This document shows positions 22,573 to 34,137 of a DNA stretch of 64,000 bases, one piece after another (the first letter of the stretch is position 1; each line of letters opens with the position of its first letter). A program made the position numbers and the translations under genes. The DNA is from Diplocarpon mali. Its lineage: Eukaryota; Ascomycota; Leotiomycetes; Helotiales; Drepanopezizaceae. The notes beneath the pieces were generated by a model. That model made no database searches. It was not told the origin of the DNA and saw nothing but the letters and a program-made list of their open reading frames with translations. Where the stretch lies: NCBI GenBank assembly GCA_024741835.1, contig JAENRP010000061.1, forward strand, positions 8,826 through 72,825. The letters are read 5' to 3'.

Positions 22573-25500
22573 GGAGTCTATAGGAAAAATCGGCTGTTCT
22601 AGTATAATTTGTAGACAACGGAAGATGCATGGGCACGGCATAAGGGCATGGCGCATTAGGATTGGAGTTTGCCCGAGTTGGAACTTTGGAGCTCTAAGCT
22701 TGATTGAGAAATTGGCATGATTGACGATTAGAAGCTAGATTACTACCTAATGACATGCTCCACGACGCTGTTGTCGTCTCTTCATTTTCTGGCCGCTGCA
22801 GCTGTCTTATCGAATTTTGTGTCTGAACTACTTGCGCAGCATTGTATATGTTTCATGGTTGACCTGCGTCATTCATTGCCTCGAAAGCCCACTCTCTTCT
22901 ATATCGCAGAATTTTAGTCATTTTGGGTTTATTGCTAGTCTCTTGTTGCGCTCGCTATGTTTATGCCTGCGATCGTCCGGCTTGCCCACGAATTATCAGA
23001 CTCAGTAAAACTCGCACTCAACTCTATCTATCGGCGACGCCTATATCCTCCTCCTGTGAACCGCCATATATTCCTGTTCTCCTGTTCCATTTCCCAGCCC
23101 AGGTCCACTCCCAATCATCGGTGATTGCGATTCTCGTCATATTGTCGTCTTGTCACCTCGCCTTCGAGCCCGAGGCCCCCGTATTGAGTCTATCTTCCTT
23201 TGGAGTCCTACTCCTTATCCCCTCCATTCAGCCCGTACCGATTGGTCTTCATGTAAGATCTATCATCACGTTAGTCAGTGCTTTCGAACGAAGGCAGTTG
23301 GGGCTCGCTCTCGAGGGGAGCTTGATCGACACGGTGTACGGAAGTTTGAGCCCTCTGTTTACATCTGCGGGGCAGAATCGGACTTTCGCAGTCAGCACAG
23401 GGAACCAGAGAACTTGACGAGCCTGTGCCTTTCTTGTGGTGCTATTTCCAGCCTGTAGACTCAGCCCGTCCAAGGGGCGTGGGCACGAGAGTGGTTTGTG
23501 GTTTCGATACCCTTTCGCAAGACCTGGGGCCTTCGTTCACTGAGAAGGATCGGTGCATGTCTTGTGGTAACTGTAGTGGGAGTATCATGCTCTTCTCAGG
23601 TCTCGCCGAGATCTCAGTGTCTTGGGTTAGACCTAGAGGTTGTCCTGGTGAGACTCGTCGCCGGCGGGGAGTGTGCATCCTCGGACTTGCTTGTGTCTCT
23701 ATTTCTACATCTCTTATACTGCCAGCTTCAGCATAGATGATGAATATATCACTGCCATCCTAGCTTATACTTGACATGTCCTCCCAGACCTCTCTAACTT
23801 ATTCCAGGCACTCTCCGACTTGTGGTTATGAGAGACATTCCCTCTGCCCAATGCCATGCTCGCCCTACTTATATCTAGGGCGACTTACCAGCTCCACCCC
23901 GCAACCACAATCCTCACCTACACTGTTGGTCTCTCCTTGACGCATTTTCGCAACAGACTCAGAATGTCCAGTAACATCAGGAAATTCCCAATCACTGACC
24001 TACCGTCCCCCTCCCCTACGAATACCAGCCTTTGCCCATCCTTTCTCTCCTCCGATCCTCCAAATCTCTCTGCCACCTTCTCTCTTCAACAATCTACGAC
24101 AACACAACTTCCTTGGACCAATGTTCATTGGCCATCCATAATACGCTTTATATTACTCCTTTGTCGCATCTTACGTCACTGTGCTAAGCACTTCCTCTTC
24201 GCCTGCACTACGCTCTATCCTCGTTATCACGTATGCTTCACGTTTCTTGCTCACCTGTTCAATCCTGAAGGGCAAAGCTATGCTCTGTAGGATTTCCTTC
24301 ACACCTCACTCAAAACTCAATCGATCTCCACGAGACCACAACGGATTTCAACGAAGTGTGTTTGTGAGCATTGATCCGTCACGATGCGTCGACATTGTCT
24401 TGATGTCGAGATACACCATGATCTCACAGAGTTCTTTATTTGTTGAACATGGTAAGAACACACTTGGTAAGTCGCTAATCCCTTCCTTGAAGTTGACTCT
24501 GGACTCTCGCTGATGAGTTCTAGCCCCTTTCTTTAAGCGAGAATATCATGTGATTTGTCTCATGTGTCAAATACATCTCCCACCATACCTCGTCCGTACC
24601 TCACTGGCATACAGTTGTTATCAGCCCTTGATCACTGGCCTCTAACCGTCTACCGCTATTAAACTTGAAGAAAAACCAAGTTCTTCACCAATCTCTGAGA
24701 TCCTCGATGGAACATCAGGATCATTCGATCAGTACCGTACCATCTTTCTCCTTCTGCACCATCGTCTGTTAAACATGTCACAGGATCCCAAGCGTCCATC
24801 AGTATCTTCGACACGAAAAACATGCTTTCATGGTTTCTCTCGTGTATGACCTGACCCTAGCGCTTCCTTTCTTATCTGCGCAGCTGCGTGCCGCAGCACT
24901 ACCTCGAAGCGATGTGAATATTACAAGGTCGTATATTCAGAGTCTACGTAGTACTGGGTAACTCATTCTCTTTGCGACGGTAGCCATGATGTACCACGAT
25001 TCTTCTCTGGCATTTCGAGCCTACTAACTCCTCTACTCTTTGGGGGGGGGACCAACATCTTGGCCTAGGAACGAGCTTCGAGGGATTGTGCCGAGTTTCA
25101 TGGATACAGTATCACCCAGTGGCACCCAGTGGGTGCAAAAAGGCGTAAGATACGTAACCTGGCCTATACATTGGGCTCGAACAGCCTGCAGTTACCATGC
25201 GTCGGCCGGTTCTGTGATACCCGGGCCTTCTCAGAGTCTCTACTGTTGAGGTGTCTCTTCTGGTGATGCAGCATGCAGATGGAGAGGGAACGGGGTCTTT
25301 CCCAGCGATATTATTTACAGCGTTCATCAATGCTGACTGGTGTGGCTCCCTTTCACAGGCCCTCAGAACTGTAGTTGCTTCAGGTGTTGAACAACTCTTG
25401 TTCTACGACTGCCCGCTTCCCCCTCACCCAAAGTATGACTTCTCGTGGTTCAGTGAGAGCCATGTAATGAAAACCTATATCGGATGTCCATTTAACACCG

Positions 25501-27229
25501 TCTGTTCGATTTTCATCTGGAAAGTAACAATGTTCCTCTGATGATCCTCGCTGACCACACGTCAGATGCGAGACACTTGAACTTCCCCTTCCTGCAACCA
25601 AATTGCGTTGGCTTACAGTAAGACCAGCGTTCCTCTTGCTGAAAGATCCATAGAGCAGGTTCTTGCTTGCAATCAAGTCAACGTCCTCCGCGTTTGAACC
25701 TGCAGCTTGGATCGGGATCTGCGGTGGCTGGACGTCTGGAACTCGCTGGCTTTTTAGGGAGCGGGCAAACATGTATCCAAAAAGGAATTCCGAGCACAGC
25801 CCCTCCGCACCTCGTCGCCCGCAGACTCTCCCTTTGCCAGTGCCCTCGCCCGAGCCCCTGCCATCTCGCCGGCTGGGAACGATCAGAGCTCTGCGGTTCT
25901 CGGGAAGTGGCTCGCTTAGCTCGCCGTCGTCAACAACCTCGCCCAGACGACCTGAGCCACTCACTCAGCACTGCCTCAGAGCCGCGCACTCCTCCCCTCC
26001 TTGGTCCAAGAGCGCGGCAACCGGCGCGGGGCTACGCGCGATTTCAGCAGCGCTCATCAGGAAGCGAGCTTCATGAAAAACGTGCATGTGTCCTGCTTCT
26101 TATACATGTATCTAGACGAGAATGAAGCCAGTGTCCCCTCCCCCTCACCCTCTCCCTCTCGACCTTCCGCCTCAACCTCAACCTCAACCTAAACACCACC
26201 GCGGAGCCCCAGAGTCCCCACAGCGACGCGACCCGCCCCCCCAGCCTCTTCTTCTCGTCTCTTTCTTCCCTCTCGTCCCCGACGGGCACGACCGCAGAGC
26301 CGTCAAACCCAGTCACCCGCTCACTCTAGCTCGGAGGCAAGCAGAAGCCCAAGCCCAAGAATCAAGAACCAAAATCACTCTCCACAGCCCGGCTCAGCAG
26401 CGCATGGCCTTGCGGGACTTCCGCCTGGGACTGGGCGAGTTCCCCTCCGCCGAGGCGCGGGATGGACTGGGCGATGTGCCCGTCTAGGGGGGGGGAGGGG
26501 GGAGGAAGAGCCTTGGGCCGCGCATCTTCGGGGCTGTTGTGCTGCGTAAAGTAAGAGGCGGTGCCGAGGGCTTGATAAAGGCTGGCGACGGGGAATGGGG
26601 TCGGGTGGGGACGCTTCTGGGGTGGCACACGCCGCTGAAATTGCGGCGAGAGAGCGAGGCCGAAACGTCGAGTGAGGATCTCGTATACATGGTATTCTTG
26701 AAGTCCTTCGGGAATTACATGAGGAACATCGCGTCGGCAGTGGCAGCAAGTCACGAGTCACAAGCCGGAGAACCGCGGCTCTCCCCGATCGGAGCATGGA
26801 TTGACGTGACCACCCCCTGCAACGATCGCCCGGGAAATTTATTTTAAACTCTAGAGAGCGAAAGGTTCAAAAAAACCACGCCGAGACTTCTCTGCAGCAG
26901 TGACACGATCTTCGTGGCGCTCTTAGAAACACTTCTCGAGCAGGCTGCTTGTATGATTGAGATTCAACAGTAGCTCACCACGACCCCGAAAACGTTCCTG
27001 GGAGAAATCAAGAGTATCCGGCGATGCTCTTCCATATCATATGCCAGTGCGTGTATCATACATGCTGCCCGACTGGACTCCTTGGTACTGTAAACACCGG
27101 GGTATTCCCACGCAACGCCAGCAACTCCTCATGTAGACGGCCTCCGTCTGGAAAAGTCATGCCCCTCCGCCGCCGGGTTCCTGTCGAGGAGTTCAATCCG
27201 GTCCTGTCGACGTATTAACGCCTGTTCGA
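22573..27229. other. 4.65-kb gene-poor, partly pyrimidine-rich region
   Basis: Largest gene-free stretch of the window, between the 3' ends of the CSC1-type and PAP2 genes. From about 22.8 to 24.8 kb the plus strand is biased toward C and T, like a long leader or non-coding RNA, but no following coding exon was found. G-runs occur at 25042-25050 and 26487-26495. A CCT/CAACCT-rich low-complexity stretch lies at about 26130-26190. Open frames of up to 194 codons on either strand are compositionally random. Confidence 0.5.
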
Positions 27230-28438
27230 TCATCTCGCCACGCCGTAATTGATTTGGCCGGTACCCACATCATTGTTGACGTTTCTCATATATCCCGTGC
27301 CAGCTTCGAGGTCAGTGGAGCTGTGCTTGATGACCTCGGGGCGCTGGAGCTCTTTGCTTCCGGCGTAGTTTCCTACCCCAACTCCGGCCCAGAATGCTCG
27401 ATGCCGAGATCGTGGGCCCCAGCTCCAACCTGCGCCTTGGTTTATGGGAAGATGGTAGTACCGGAATGCGAATAGTGCACACACTGTGCCGATCATGTAA
27501 CCAAACAGGATGTCGAAACCATGATGGCGAAAGTCCGAGTACCGGGTTGCAGCAACGTATATCGAGGCGAAGAACGGCGTGACGACAATGGCCAGCAGGT
27601 AGACTGGCGGCCCCGCTGCCTGATTTCGTGCCGCGATAATCGTGTCGTCGTGCCCAGATGGCTCGTCGAGTGATTCACCTGGCTTATCTCGACTTGCATG
27701 GACCTGCTCCTCTGCTGCTCTCTTGAATGGGCGGGAGGGAAAGGCGGTTAGTCGAGTGGCATCGGAGCCAGGAGCGAGGAATGGCAGGGTAATGGCCAGC
27801 TTCGATGCCAAGAACAGACTGAGGTATATCAGACCGCCGGCTGCGAAAGAGGAGTGGCCGCTTGGGAAGGATCGGAAGCCATCATCCAGCAGCGAGTCAT
27901 CGGTCTGCGTACAGATGGCCGCGGAGACGACATTGAAGCCCTGGAAGGTAGACTCGGCGGCGAAGACCGAGTAGGAGTATTTGGCGAGGTTGGCGATGTC
28001 CGGTTGACAGCGTGAGATGAGATCCGGGCGCGGTTTTCCGATCAAATTCTTCATCCCGTTCGTTATCAGGAATGCCGACGCCGTGGAGAGAGCCAGGCCC
28101 AGCCAGCCGGTATGCCATTCCCATAACTTTCGTTTCCAAACCAGGAGCTGCGGAGTCGTGTGCGAGACGGTGGGGCCGGGAACGAGGAAAAGACAGATGA
28201 GGAGAATGATGGCAGCCGGCCCGCCAAACGCTGCGAGACCGGCCGTGACGATGGATACTGTCTCGTGCTCGACGTGCGGATAACTGATTTCGGGATTGGT
28301 GAGCGAAAAGGGGCGTTTGTTCGGGGAGATGGTGGACAAGATCGCGCCCAAGCCGGCCGTGAGGATGATGACGACCCAGTCGGCAACATAGGAGGCGATG
28401 AGCAGCTTGGAAAAGCCGGCCCGTTTGGCGTGCGACAT
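27230..28438 (-). CDS. PAP2-family lipid phosphate phosphatase
   Basis: Membrane phosphatase that dephosphorylates phosphatidate, diacylglycerol pyrophosphate or related lipids (yeast Dpp1/Lpp1 type). Read from the ATG at 28438 as one exon, 402 aa. All three PAP2 signature motifs are present: K130-N-L-I-G-K-P-R137-P (C1), P192-S-G-H195 (C2) and R299-Y-S-D-F-R-H-H306 (C3, with the catalytic His). Hydrophobic helices lie near 12-35, 62-86, 110-130, 198-222 and 280-300. A 60-residue hydrophilic insert (about 224-277) between C2 and C3 is longer than in yeast Dpp1. Upstream codons to 28519 are open but lack an ATG, so the start chosen is the first Met. Confidence 0.92.
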   Translation of the reverse strand: MSHAKRAGFSKLLIASYVADWVVIILTAGLGAILSTISPNKRPFSLTNPEISYPHVEHETVSIVTAGLAAFGGPAAIILLICLFLVPGPTVSHTTPQLLVWKRKLWEWHTGWLGLALSTASAFLITNGMKNLIGKPRPDLISRCQPDIANLAKYSYSVFAAESTFQGFNVVSAAICTQTDDSLLDDGFRSFPSGHSSFAAGGLIYLSLFLASKLAITLPFLAPGSDATRLTAFPSRPFKRAAEEQVHASRDKPGESLDEPSGHDDTIIAARNQAAGPPVYLLAIVVTPFFASIYVAATRYSDFRHHGFDILFGYMIGTVCALFAFRYYHLPINQGAGWSWGPRSRHRAFWAGVGVGNYAGSKELQRPEVIKHSSTDLEAGTGYMRNVNNDVGTGQINYGVAR

Positions 28439-30467
28439 GATGCTGTTCACTCTGGTCGAGCCGGGGGGAGGCACTTGAGGAAGAGGGTGGTTTTGATGTG
28501 GTGAAGGTTGCCTACGCACACGAGCGGGAGAGAAATGGGCTGGTATTTACTCGGCGGATTGCTTACCGCCTGCTGCTTAGGTGAGACGGCCACCTCGCGC
28601 CGTAAGAATAACAAAGAACGAGAATAGGAATAACCATCATAATAATAATCAAGAGGATTTCTTGTTCCTCCTCGGACTGGGTCTTGGAAGGCGGGCATGG
28701 CATGTGAGCCGGCGGGGGTGATTGGTGCTGCCAAGCTGCCAAGCGAGTCGTGGGCGGAGGTCCGCCGGGCGGGACTCTCCGATCTCCGCTCCGTGCGGCT
28801 GGGCGTCGAGACGACTGTGCTCGGTGCTGTCTGTGTACGAGCACCGGCGAGCAGCGAGGTCGAGAGAGGCGTGATACTCTGCAGTCGGACCTTTCCTCTC
28901 GAGACGTGTCGCAGCGAGCCCTATGGCGAACTCCATTTATCATACACGGTAGATCTCTGAGATAGGCCCACAACTCTATCGTATCGATAACCTCCGCAAG
29001 AAACATAGGATAGGCTTTTTGCTAGGGGTCCTCTAGTATGAGTCGCGTGGATGTGGCGACGGGGGCTTGGGCTGGGGCTTGAACGTTTCGGTGCCTACCG
29101 TGAGGACCGGAGGGGCCGGGGACCGTCGCAGCAGCAGAGTTTGCGCTCTTCGACTCTCTTCGGGCCAGCTCGTGTCTGTTGCTGGTGCATCGAGGAATCA
29201 TACTCAGTATACAGAGCAAAGCCGCCTCGTTCTCGAGGGTTTTCGGTCAGTGGGGCACGGCACTCTCCACCGGACGTGAGCCCCCCTCGTCCAACCTTAC
29301 TACACCCGTTTTACTACCGAAACCAAGTCAGACACAGCCCCCGTTTGTCAGGTTGAATCGCACCAACTCTGGATCGAAGCTCGCAAGCACGCTTCAGGAG
29401 AATACTATGCCTCTCCCCGAGCTGGATACGAACTCGGGCGAAAGCTGAACTCACCGTCTAGAGCTACTACTACCTCCGAGTGGCTCGCAGCCAGTGCTAG
29501 GAATAGAGCAAAGCTCAAAAGCTGGTCTCACCGGACTTGCAGTTCTAGCTGGGGGATTTGCAAGAGACCCTAGATAGTAATACCGCTGTAGAAATCCAGT
29601 TGACCAGATATGAAGAGTGCCCACACGAGCTTGGATTTAGTCCTACTCCTGCTATGGGGTTTGTACGTTTCGACATCCAGTTAAGGGGGGGAAACTGTAT
29701 AGCGAACGAGTGCATAGAGTGCATCGGTTTGAGATCTCACGTGCAGTAGCACAGCACAGCTGACTAAGTTGCTCTCTATCTGAATCACAACCCAGATCAG
29801 AGTCTGACCGTATACTCTAATGTTCCTGGGAGATACGCTGGGTGCGTATCACATGACGTTTCACATGACTTGCGCCAAGCCTGCCCACGCGGCCCCTCGT
29901 AGCTACTCGGCTCGCGGCTTTTTAAGAGTAGAGAAACTCGACATCAGAGTTCAAGACAATCAATACCATCATCGTTGCACCGCACACTTCTTCGTGCACT
30001 CCATCAGGCTACTGAAGTGAGAGATATTTATCTATTGATCAGTCAAGTACTTTCCACCCAGATTACCAACCTTGACAGAATTCTTCACAAGCTGGAAACG
30101 CACGACAGATGAGGATGTCATCGCCCCTCTACGACACATATACTCACAGGTACGAGACTAGTATCAGATCCAAATACAAGTATCATGGAGATTTCGGTGC
30201 ATTTGGTTAGCCGTATCAAGTTATCACATGTACCGCTTCAATCAGTCGTACCCCTAAAAGGGCTGGCTGTGCTATACTTCAGGCGAGTCAACCCTGTAGG
30301 GCTAGGGGCCACCGGCATGATTTGTAGAGACTACTACTATTTCTGGTAATACTCCTGAGATTTCAACTACACCCTGAACAATCTTGTATTTCATGCTTCG
30401 TACATTCTTCACAAACACGCCCGCAAGTCAGGGCGGAAAGTCAAAGTGCCTGTTTCTTTCATCGAAT
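28439..30467. other. Intergenic region, PAP2 promoter and gene-poor pocket
   Basis: 2 kb lacking a supported gene. 28.68-29.3 kb is GC-rich (PAP2 upstream region) and composition becomes AT-richer from about 29.5 kb. The frame at 29820-30020 has no recognisable features. Confidence 0.45.
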
Positions 30468-30840
30468 CTACTTGTCTGCGGTACAGCAGTTACACTAGAG
30501 GATAGATTATTTAGCCGGGATCATGTGTATACGATAGTAAAAGGAGACTTACGGTGACAACCCCATAACCTGTGTTAATCCAGCAATCGGCATCATTTTG
30601 ACTCCATCCTTGCGAGCAAGGAAAGTTCCCATATGTTGCTAGCGAGCTGCACTGATCTCTACTGCTCTTTGAATGGAACCGTCAGTATATCATCAGACTA
30701 TCGGAGAGAAGTCGAGGTTGGACTTAGCATACGCAATTAACGGACTGGTCCTCGCATTTCAAGGGAGTAATTCCCTCTGTAGGAAAAGCCCGAACTCGTA
30801 ACGAGTAGAGAAGAGCAAGGCTAAAGAAGACTGAACGCAT
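30468..30840 (-). CDS. Small secreted cysteine-rich protein (effector-like), three exons
   Basis: No known family recognised. Exons 30840-30733 (36 codons), 30666-30553 (38 codons) and 30494-30468 (8 codons plus TAG) give 82 aa. All junctions are phase 0. Intron 1 (66 nt, GTATGC...AAAG) has a CTGAC branch point and intron 2 (58 nt, GTAAGT...CTAG) a GCTAA-type one. Residues 1-18 form a signal peptide (MRSVFFSLALLYSLRVRA) with likely cleavage before FP. The mature chain of about 64 aa has eight cysteines at 29, 36, 42, 53, 64, 75, 77 and 78, an even number suited to four disulfides, ending in a CNCC cluster. Its size, secretion signal and location in an AT-rich gene-poor pocket resemble fungal effector or host-interaction proteins; this is inference only. 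Each exon alone is too short to be noticed. Confidence 0.68.
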
Positions 30841-31883
30841 GATTCCAGGTCGAGGTTGCGACAGGAATCTAAGATTCGTGTATTGAGTATTATTGCTGAT
30901 CTGTAATATAATGAAACTTGCCAGCTTTATGGTGGTGCATCTGGGGTCCATTTATGCTCATTTCGATTGTGGCTTCACCGGAAAAGTCGAGTACCAGGTT
31001 CCGTAAATACAGGTCTCTTAAAAATGTATCAAATTATATTATCCTTGCTCGTATCATAAAAACGAACCTTGAATGTGTGCTAGCACGGGTTTCGCTTGGC
31101 TTGCAACAAAGTATATTGAAGAATTCTTACTGTGTCATTGTATCACCCCCCTTGAAGAGGAGTCAATACTGCATAAGAACTGGAACGGAGTTTTACGCGG
31201 TAGGTTCTCCCCTGACTGATAGGGAGCCCTTGCTGGCTGGGAAAAATGGACGAAAACCTGTCTATCCTGGCTGTAGAAACTACTATTAAAAAAAGCAAGG
31301 GCTTCATAGCGGCTATTTTACAAGTTTACTCTTAATCTCATAACTATTATAGCATTATCCTACGATTTCAATGGCTTACTTGAGCGCTATACTACTACTT
31401 TGGAAGTATCAGGAGGACCTTTGACGAAAGAGAGGCTCCAAGTTATAATGCAGAATTGATACTAGTCTACATAGCTTACGAGCTAAACCTAGGGGTTTTA
31501 TCAAATTTTCCCTATTACACCGTATATGTCAACGGCTAGAGTTGGTCTAGCGAGTAGGGATTATATATAAAGGTATAAAGGCTAGGACACCGCTCTATTA
31601 ATATGCTAAATAGGTTCTATAGGGCTCCATACTGTTGATAAAAACTTGTAGAAAAAAGGAGAAGGCATACTACCTGCAGAATAGGTTCCTTAGCCTTAGG
31701 AAGATAGGTGTTATAGTGCCATACAGTCTCAGTACTAACATAGCACGTTAAATGAGAAAAAATATGTAGCAAGTTCAAAAATGTTAAAAGTTACCACTGA
31801 TTTTGTATTTCACTCCTGGGTATGCATTCTAAAGGTTAGGGGGGGGGTCGCTTATAAAAGTGTCAGGTATACCTGAGGCCAGA

Positions 31884-31939
31884 GTAAAAGTCGCGTATAG
31901 GTATGCCTTATGGTCTCTTGCCATTTAGTCGATTTCCTT
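31884..31939. repeat. Dispersed repeat, copy B
   Basis: Diverged copy of the sequence at 18491-18550 in the same orientation. Confidence 0.6.
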
Positions 31940-31950
31940 CTTCTTTTTCA

Positions 31951-32005
31951 TCTTCTTCTTCTTCTCTTCTCTTCTCTTCTTCTTCTCTTCTCTTCTCTTC
32001 TCTTC
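31951..32005. repeat. Polypyrimidine (CTTCT/TCT) microsatellite
   Basis: 55 consecutive pyrimidines made of TCT and CTTCT units. Confidence 0.9.
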
Positions 32006-32782
32006 AGCCTCTTCTTCTATTTTCAGCAAAAACTTCCTCTTGAAATGATAGTGGCATCTTTCCAGGAATCTAATCCCGAATGTAGAGATGTTATCGAACC
32101 GACACACTTGCATTACTTCCTTACCGATTATAGGCAGCCAAGACAATCACCCACTCAGAACACGCCATGCCAAAACAGCAACACATTAACAACGACAACA
32201 TGACAGATTTTGCTTTTCAAGTTCTGAAAAGCCTCAGCGCCAACGCTCATCATGTTCTCCGGAGAGCGGCACTCGCCATCTCCGTCTCCGAGGTTTTCGT
32301 TACCGCTCCGTACCCGTACTTCCGAGTACCGTATGTTGCCTTTACTCTCCTATGCTGACTGATCAATTCTTGTTTTTTTGGATTCTTTGCACCATAGCCA
32401 CCACATATCCCAGCCTCTCCTCATTACTGCGTGGTGATCTGCATAAGAATTGCCGCCATTCCGTTTCACCAGAGTCTTACATCTGATTAGCCAAGTCTTG
32501 GGCTGCTCCTTGACGATCACACAGTAAGTCCGAGGATTATTGTCCCAAGTATCTCCGATCGCGTATTAACTATAATCCGTCTCCATTCCTTCATCCATAA
32601 TCAACCCGGTCAATGCATCTTCCGCCGCCAGGGAATGTACAGCCAGGCAGTATATTCTTAGGACCCCGCAGCCGGGCTGTTCTTCGACGTCATGGAACGT
32701 TTAGTCCATGGGGCCATGAGATGTTGGGGATTTGAACTTGCTTACCCAATTAACGCAAATCATTCTTGGGTTCGATTTCAGT

Positions 32783-34137
32783 ATGTTGTCCAAAAACGCT
32801 CGATTTTCCGCAGCTGCTACTTCTCGAATTTCTCAAGTCTCTTCCCATTTCCAAAAACGCAATATGGCAGCAGCTACCACTCTTAAGCTAAACACTGGAG
32901 CTTCCATTCCAGCCATTGGATTCGGCACATGGCAAGATAAGGATGATCAAGAGAAGGCCGTCGCTGAGGCATTGAGGGCGGGATATACACATATCGATAC
33001 CGCAGCTAGTATGTAAAACACATACGTTGGAAAGCAGCATTTACTCACAACTTGATTAGTCTACGGCACCGAGCCTATGGTAGGAGCAGCCATCAAGAAG
33101 AGTGGGATCGACCGCAGCAAGCTCTTCATCACCACCAAGCTCGTATGTCCACGCCCTGATCGGAAGCTGCGTGATACCTCCAGAGGCTGGCAAGGAATCG
33201 GGAGGCATTCCTTAAGGTCCGAGATCTCAAGAAACACCGCAACCTCTCGGATACTGCAAGAAGAAAAACATTTCTAACTTTTTTTTAGTGGAACCACAAG
33301 CACGCACCCTCAGATGTTGAAGGTGCCCTCGACCAATCCCTCAAGGATCTAGACATGGACTACGTAGATCTCTATCTTATGCATTGGCCTTCGGCATTCA
33401 AACCCGGCGGCAGAAGTTTTCCCAAAGACGCTGCGGGTAAAACCGAAACCGCGCCCGAAATCAGCTTTGTCGACACCGTATGTACATCCCTTCATTGCCT
33501 TCTCCCGTGTCTTCCGAGCTTGATTGTTCATATCTCAAAACCATACTTTGGGACTAGACACACCCTGAACACATAAACGGTGAAGCAGACAGGGCTAACT
33601 CGGTTCTAGTGGAAAGCAATGGAGAAGCTGCCCGCTACCGGTAAAGCGCGCGCGGTAGGCGTGTCCAACTTCTCCAAGTCGGAGCTCGAGACCCTGATCA
33701 GAGAGAGCAAGACCGTGCCAGCAGCTCACCAGATGGAGTGCCACCCCTGGCTGCAACAGAAGGATTTCGTGAACTGGCACAAGAGCAGAGGAATCCATGT
33801 CCAGCATTACAGCCCGTTCGGCAACCAGAACGAGATCTACGACTCGGGCAAGAATATGGGAAAGTTGATGGACGATCCTGTGCTGGTCGAGATCGGCAAG
33901 AAGCACAAGAAGACTGGCGCCCAGGTCGCTCTGGCCTGGGGCATCGCCAAGGGCCACTCGGTGCTGCCCAAGTCAAAGACGCCGGCAAGGATTGCGTCGA
34001 ATCTGGATGGAGACTTCGAGCTGGATGCGGAGGATCTGAGGAAGATTGAGAGTATCGACAGGAAGCTGAGATTCAACGACCCGAGTAAATCTTTCGGGTA
34101 TGAATTCTACACGGATTTGGAGGGGAAGAAGAACTAG
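32783..34137 (+). CDS. Aldo-keto reductase with possible mitochondrial presequence
   Basis: NAD(P)H-dependent oxidoreductase reducing aldehydes or ketones to alcohols. Exons 32783-33008, 33060-33142, 33289-33477 and 33610-34137 give 341 aa. The catalytic tetrad is visible: D72 and Y77 (HIDTAAIYG), K102 (TTKLW) and H135 (LMHWP). Later blocks are [10 protein letters not shown], the [11 protein letters not shown] strand and the cofactor-binding [11 protein letters not shown]. The family core begins at the second in-frame Met (residue 28, position 32864). The first 27 residues are Ser/Ala/Arg/Lys-rich without acidic residues, like a mitochondrial targeting peptide. Use of the two starts could give mitochondrial and cytosolic forms. 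Physiological substrate unknown. Confidence 0.9.

Larger units (their letters stand above)
30841..32782. other. AT-rich gene-free region
   Basis: 1.9 kb. 31280-31830 is AT-rich with many TA dinucleotides and no open frame, suggestive of a decayed, possibly RIP-mutated repeat. A G-run lies at 31839-31847, dispersed-repeat copy B at 31884-31939, and a pure pyrimidine tract at 31951-32005. The last 500 bp form the aldo-keto reductase promoter. Confidence 0.5.

Noticed and set aside
22923..23417. 164-codon hydrophobic frame that could suggest a membrane protein
   Set aside because: Its Leu/Ser/Pro richness follows directly from the C+T-rich strand; it has no ordered helix pattern or family resemblance.
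25380..25964. 194-codon minus-strand frame in the gene-poor region
   Set aside because: Compositionally random, with no splice-consistent neighbours and no conserved block.
26130..26190. Interstitial telomere-like CCTAAC/CAACCT repeat
   Set aside because: The units are CCTCAA/CAACCT without runs of TTAGGG or CCCTAA, so this is only low-complexity sequence.
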